A stretch of 64,000 bases of DNA from the NCBI RefSeq assembly GCF_002902905.1, contig NZ_CP026124.1, positions 248,001 to 312,000 of the forward strand, given 5' to 3'. The notes below the pieces were generated by a model, which worked only from the letters and a program-made list of their open reading frames with translations, was not told the DNA's origin and ran no database searches. The position numbers and the translations under genes were made by a program. This document shows positions 62,831-64,000 of the stretch, in pieces. The DNA is from Achromobacter sp. AONIH1 (GTDB taxonomy: Bacteria; Pseudomonadota; Gammaproteobacteria; Burkholderiales; Burkholderiaceae_B). Position 1 is the first letter of the stretch. Every line of letters begins with the position of its first letter.

Positions 62831-63712
62831 TCAGATCAGCTCGCGCACGGTCACTCCTGAAGGCACAGAAGCCGTGTCGACTCGGACCCTGTAATCCTCA
62901 TAGCGGCGTGGCGCGCCGGCCTCTTCCCCTTGCACCGGCTCGACCTTGACCGCATCGAACAGTACATGCGCGGGCGCGTTGCCCATGGCGCTTTCATGTT
63001 CGAACACAATAAGCTTGCGCGCCGCCATCTCGCCACGCGCAGCGGAACGATCATGCTCGAACATATTGATCAGCGCGCGCCAGAACAGATCCAGGTCCTC
63101 GTTCGAGAATCCGGTTCGCTCTGCCAGCTTGGCCGAAATGAAACCATGGGCGCGATACAGGCCGTAGGGGATGATGTGCTTGCGGCCCATGGTTCGATTG
63201 TCACCGCTCTGGGCTTCGGCTTCTTTTTCCGTGGTGACGGCCATGCGAGTGATGGAGATCTCCAGTGGCACCACCGGGTCGATGGAGGTAGCGAATGCCA
63301 TTTGAATGGGCCCGCGCACCTGGCCGGCATTGATGCCGGTGGTCATGACGGCTCCAAAACTGCGAATGTCGAAGAAGTTGGCGCACATCCAGGCCGTGAT
63401 CTCGCGAGCCTTGGCTTCATCCTTGGGGAGCTTCTTGTCCTCGGGTTTGATGCCGATGGCCTCATAGGCCTTGCGGTGCTGGTTGTTCAGGATGGCCTTT
63501 TCCTGCATGTAGATCGCATGGCCCGGGGCATCTTCCTTGTCCAGGCTCACGAAGTTGCGGATCTTGCGCTTGAGGCAGACGTCCGTGACCAAGCCACGGT
63601 TGGTCTCGGGGTCCAGGCGCGGCAAGTTGCCAGCGTCGGGATCGCCATTGGGGTTGCCATTTGTGATGTCGAACAGATAAACGAATTCGTAGCGGTGAGC
63701 GATGGCGGTCAT
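62831..63712 (-). CDS. cas7: Cascade backbone subunit Cas7 (Csd2), type I-C
   Basis: 293 residues; coats the cr[49 protein letters not shown] start and [22 protein letters not shown] are diagnostic of Csd2. The start overlaps the cas8c stop by four bases. Confidence 0.97.
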   Translation of the reverse strand: MTAIAHRYEFVYLFDITNGNPNGDPDAGNLPRLDPETNRGLVTDVCLKRKIRNFVSLDKEDAPGHAIYMQEKAILNNQHRKAYEAIGIKPEDKKLPKDEAKAREITAWMCANFFDIRSFGAVMTTGINAGQVRGPIQMAFATSIDPVVPLEISITRMAVTTEKEAEAQSGDNRTMGRKHIIPYGLYRAHGFISAKLAERTGFSNEDLDLFWRALINMFEHDRSAARGEMAARKLIVFEHESAMGNAPAHVLFDAVKVEPVQGEEAGAPRRYEDYRVRVDTASVPSGVTVRELI

Positions 63713-64000
63713 GCGGAGGCTTCCTCGGAGGTGTCTTCGGTGGAATCGGTGCTGTCGTCGCTGCGGTCCATCTTGTTGAAACGGCTTTGCGACTGGTGGT
63801 AGTAGCCGATGGCGAAACGGCCCTGGTCTTCGATGCGCAGGCTGCGCGGGAAGCTGTCGGTGAGGCCATCGACGATCTCGCGGATGTCCTTTTCCAGCCC
63901 AACGGCGGCGCCCGGCCGGTCCTTGCGCAAGCGCCCCAGATGATTTTGCGCATTGCGCAGCAGCATGGGAAAAACCGAGGCGGGTGTGGCCGAAGCCGCG
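63709..64000 (-). CDS. cas8c: Cascade large subunit Cas8c (Csd1), C-terminal part
   Basis: The frame is open to the window edge, so only about 96 C-terminal residues are seen: [20 protein letters not shown], then [11 protein letters not shown] and [22 protein letters not shown], which is the conserved end of Csd1, and a Ser/Asp/Glu-rich tail. An internal ATG at 63966 is not the start. cas5c and cas3 are expected further right. Confidence 0.95.
   Translation of the reverse strand, partial: AASATPASVFPMLLRNAQNHLGRLRKDRPGAAVGLEKDIREIVDGLTDSFPRSLRIEDQGRFAIGYYHQSQSRFNKMDRSDDSTDSTEDTSEEASA

Overview
The window is a junction between two stacked mobile elements and a high-GC beta-proteobacterial chromosome. 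The chromosomal part (about 40.0-64.0 kb: trmB, proline iminopeptidase, thiS, ffh, ampD, a D-galactonate dgo cluster, a type I-C CRISPR-Cas locus) looks like Alcaligenaceae, probably Achromobacter or a close Bordetella relative. That placement is a judgement from codon use and protein sequences, not from a search.

Region A (1-22.6 kb, GC-rich) is the right part of an ICEclc/PAGI-2-type integrative and conjugative element. It starts inside a lower-GC cargo pair, a ubiquitin-activating-like E1 protein (5' partial) and a JAMM-type deubiquitinase-like protein, as in type II CBASS. The type IV secretion operon of this ICE family follows (1880-16019: RAQPRD protein, a series of named ICE families, VirB4-like ATPase, DsbA-like protein, RadC-like protein, TraU-like and TraG-like proteins). 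Then come a DUF3742 protein, a PrlF-YhaV toxin-antitoxin pair, a MobH relaxase, two small regulatory-type proteins and the 618-residue integrase, which ends beside a tRNA-Gly attachment core.

Region B (22,613-39,943) is a 17.3-kb element of very low GC, bounded by a 29-bp direct repeat that is the 3' end of tRNA-Gly(CCC). It has its own tyrosine recombinase, with paired 9-bp arm-like repeats at both ends. It also has a ribbon-helix-helix protein, a TraD-like coupling ATPase and a compact MobF relaxase in one overlapping operon, a rolling-circle HUH replication endonuclease, and a DotA/TraY-like membrane protein. The rest is a methyltransferase-like protein without a recognisable catalytic motif, a type IV prepilin with a very long leader, a helix-turn-helix regulator with a shared operator-like promoter, and many small unknown genes. 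No secretion ATPase or core channel genes are present, so it is probably a helper-dependent (mobilizable) element. Two intergenic regions hold clusters of perfect hairpins; one (30,741-30,918) folds like a cloverleaf and lies directly upstream of the relaxosome operon.

Region C (39,918-57,442) is ordinary chromosome: intact tRNA-Gly(CCC), CoA-transferase, LysR regulator, trmB-pip-thiS, AraC regulator, lysM, ffh, ypjD-like cytochrome assembly protein, ampD, glutathione S-transferase, IclR regulator, dgoK-dgoA-dgoD-transporter and an MFS exporter. The galactonate transporter carries an in-frame insertion that looks like a repeat element.

Region D (57,652-64,000) is a type I-C CRISPR-Cas system transcribed leftwards: cas8c (partial), cas7, cas4, cas1, cas2, leader, and an array of 45 repeats and 44 spacers. 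Two spacers target the same sequence and differ by one base in length, and the three leader-distal repeats carry a variant hairpin loop.
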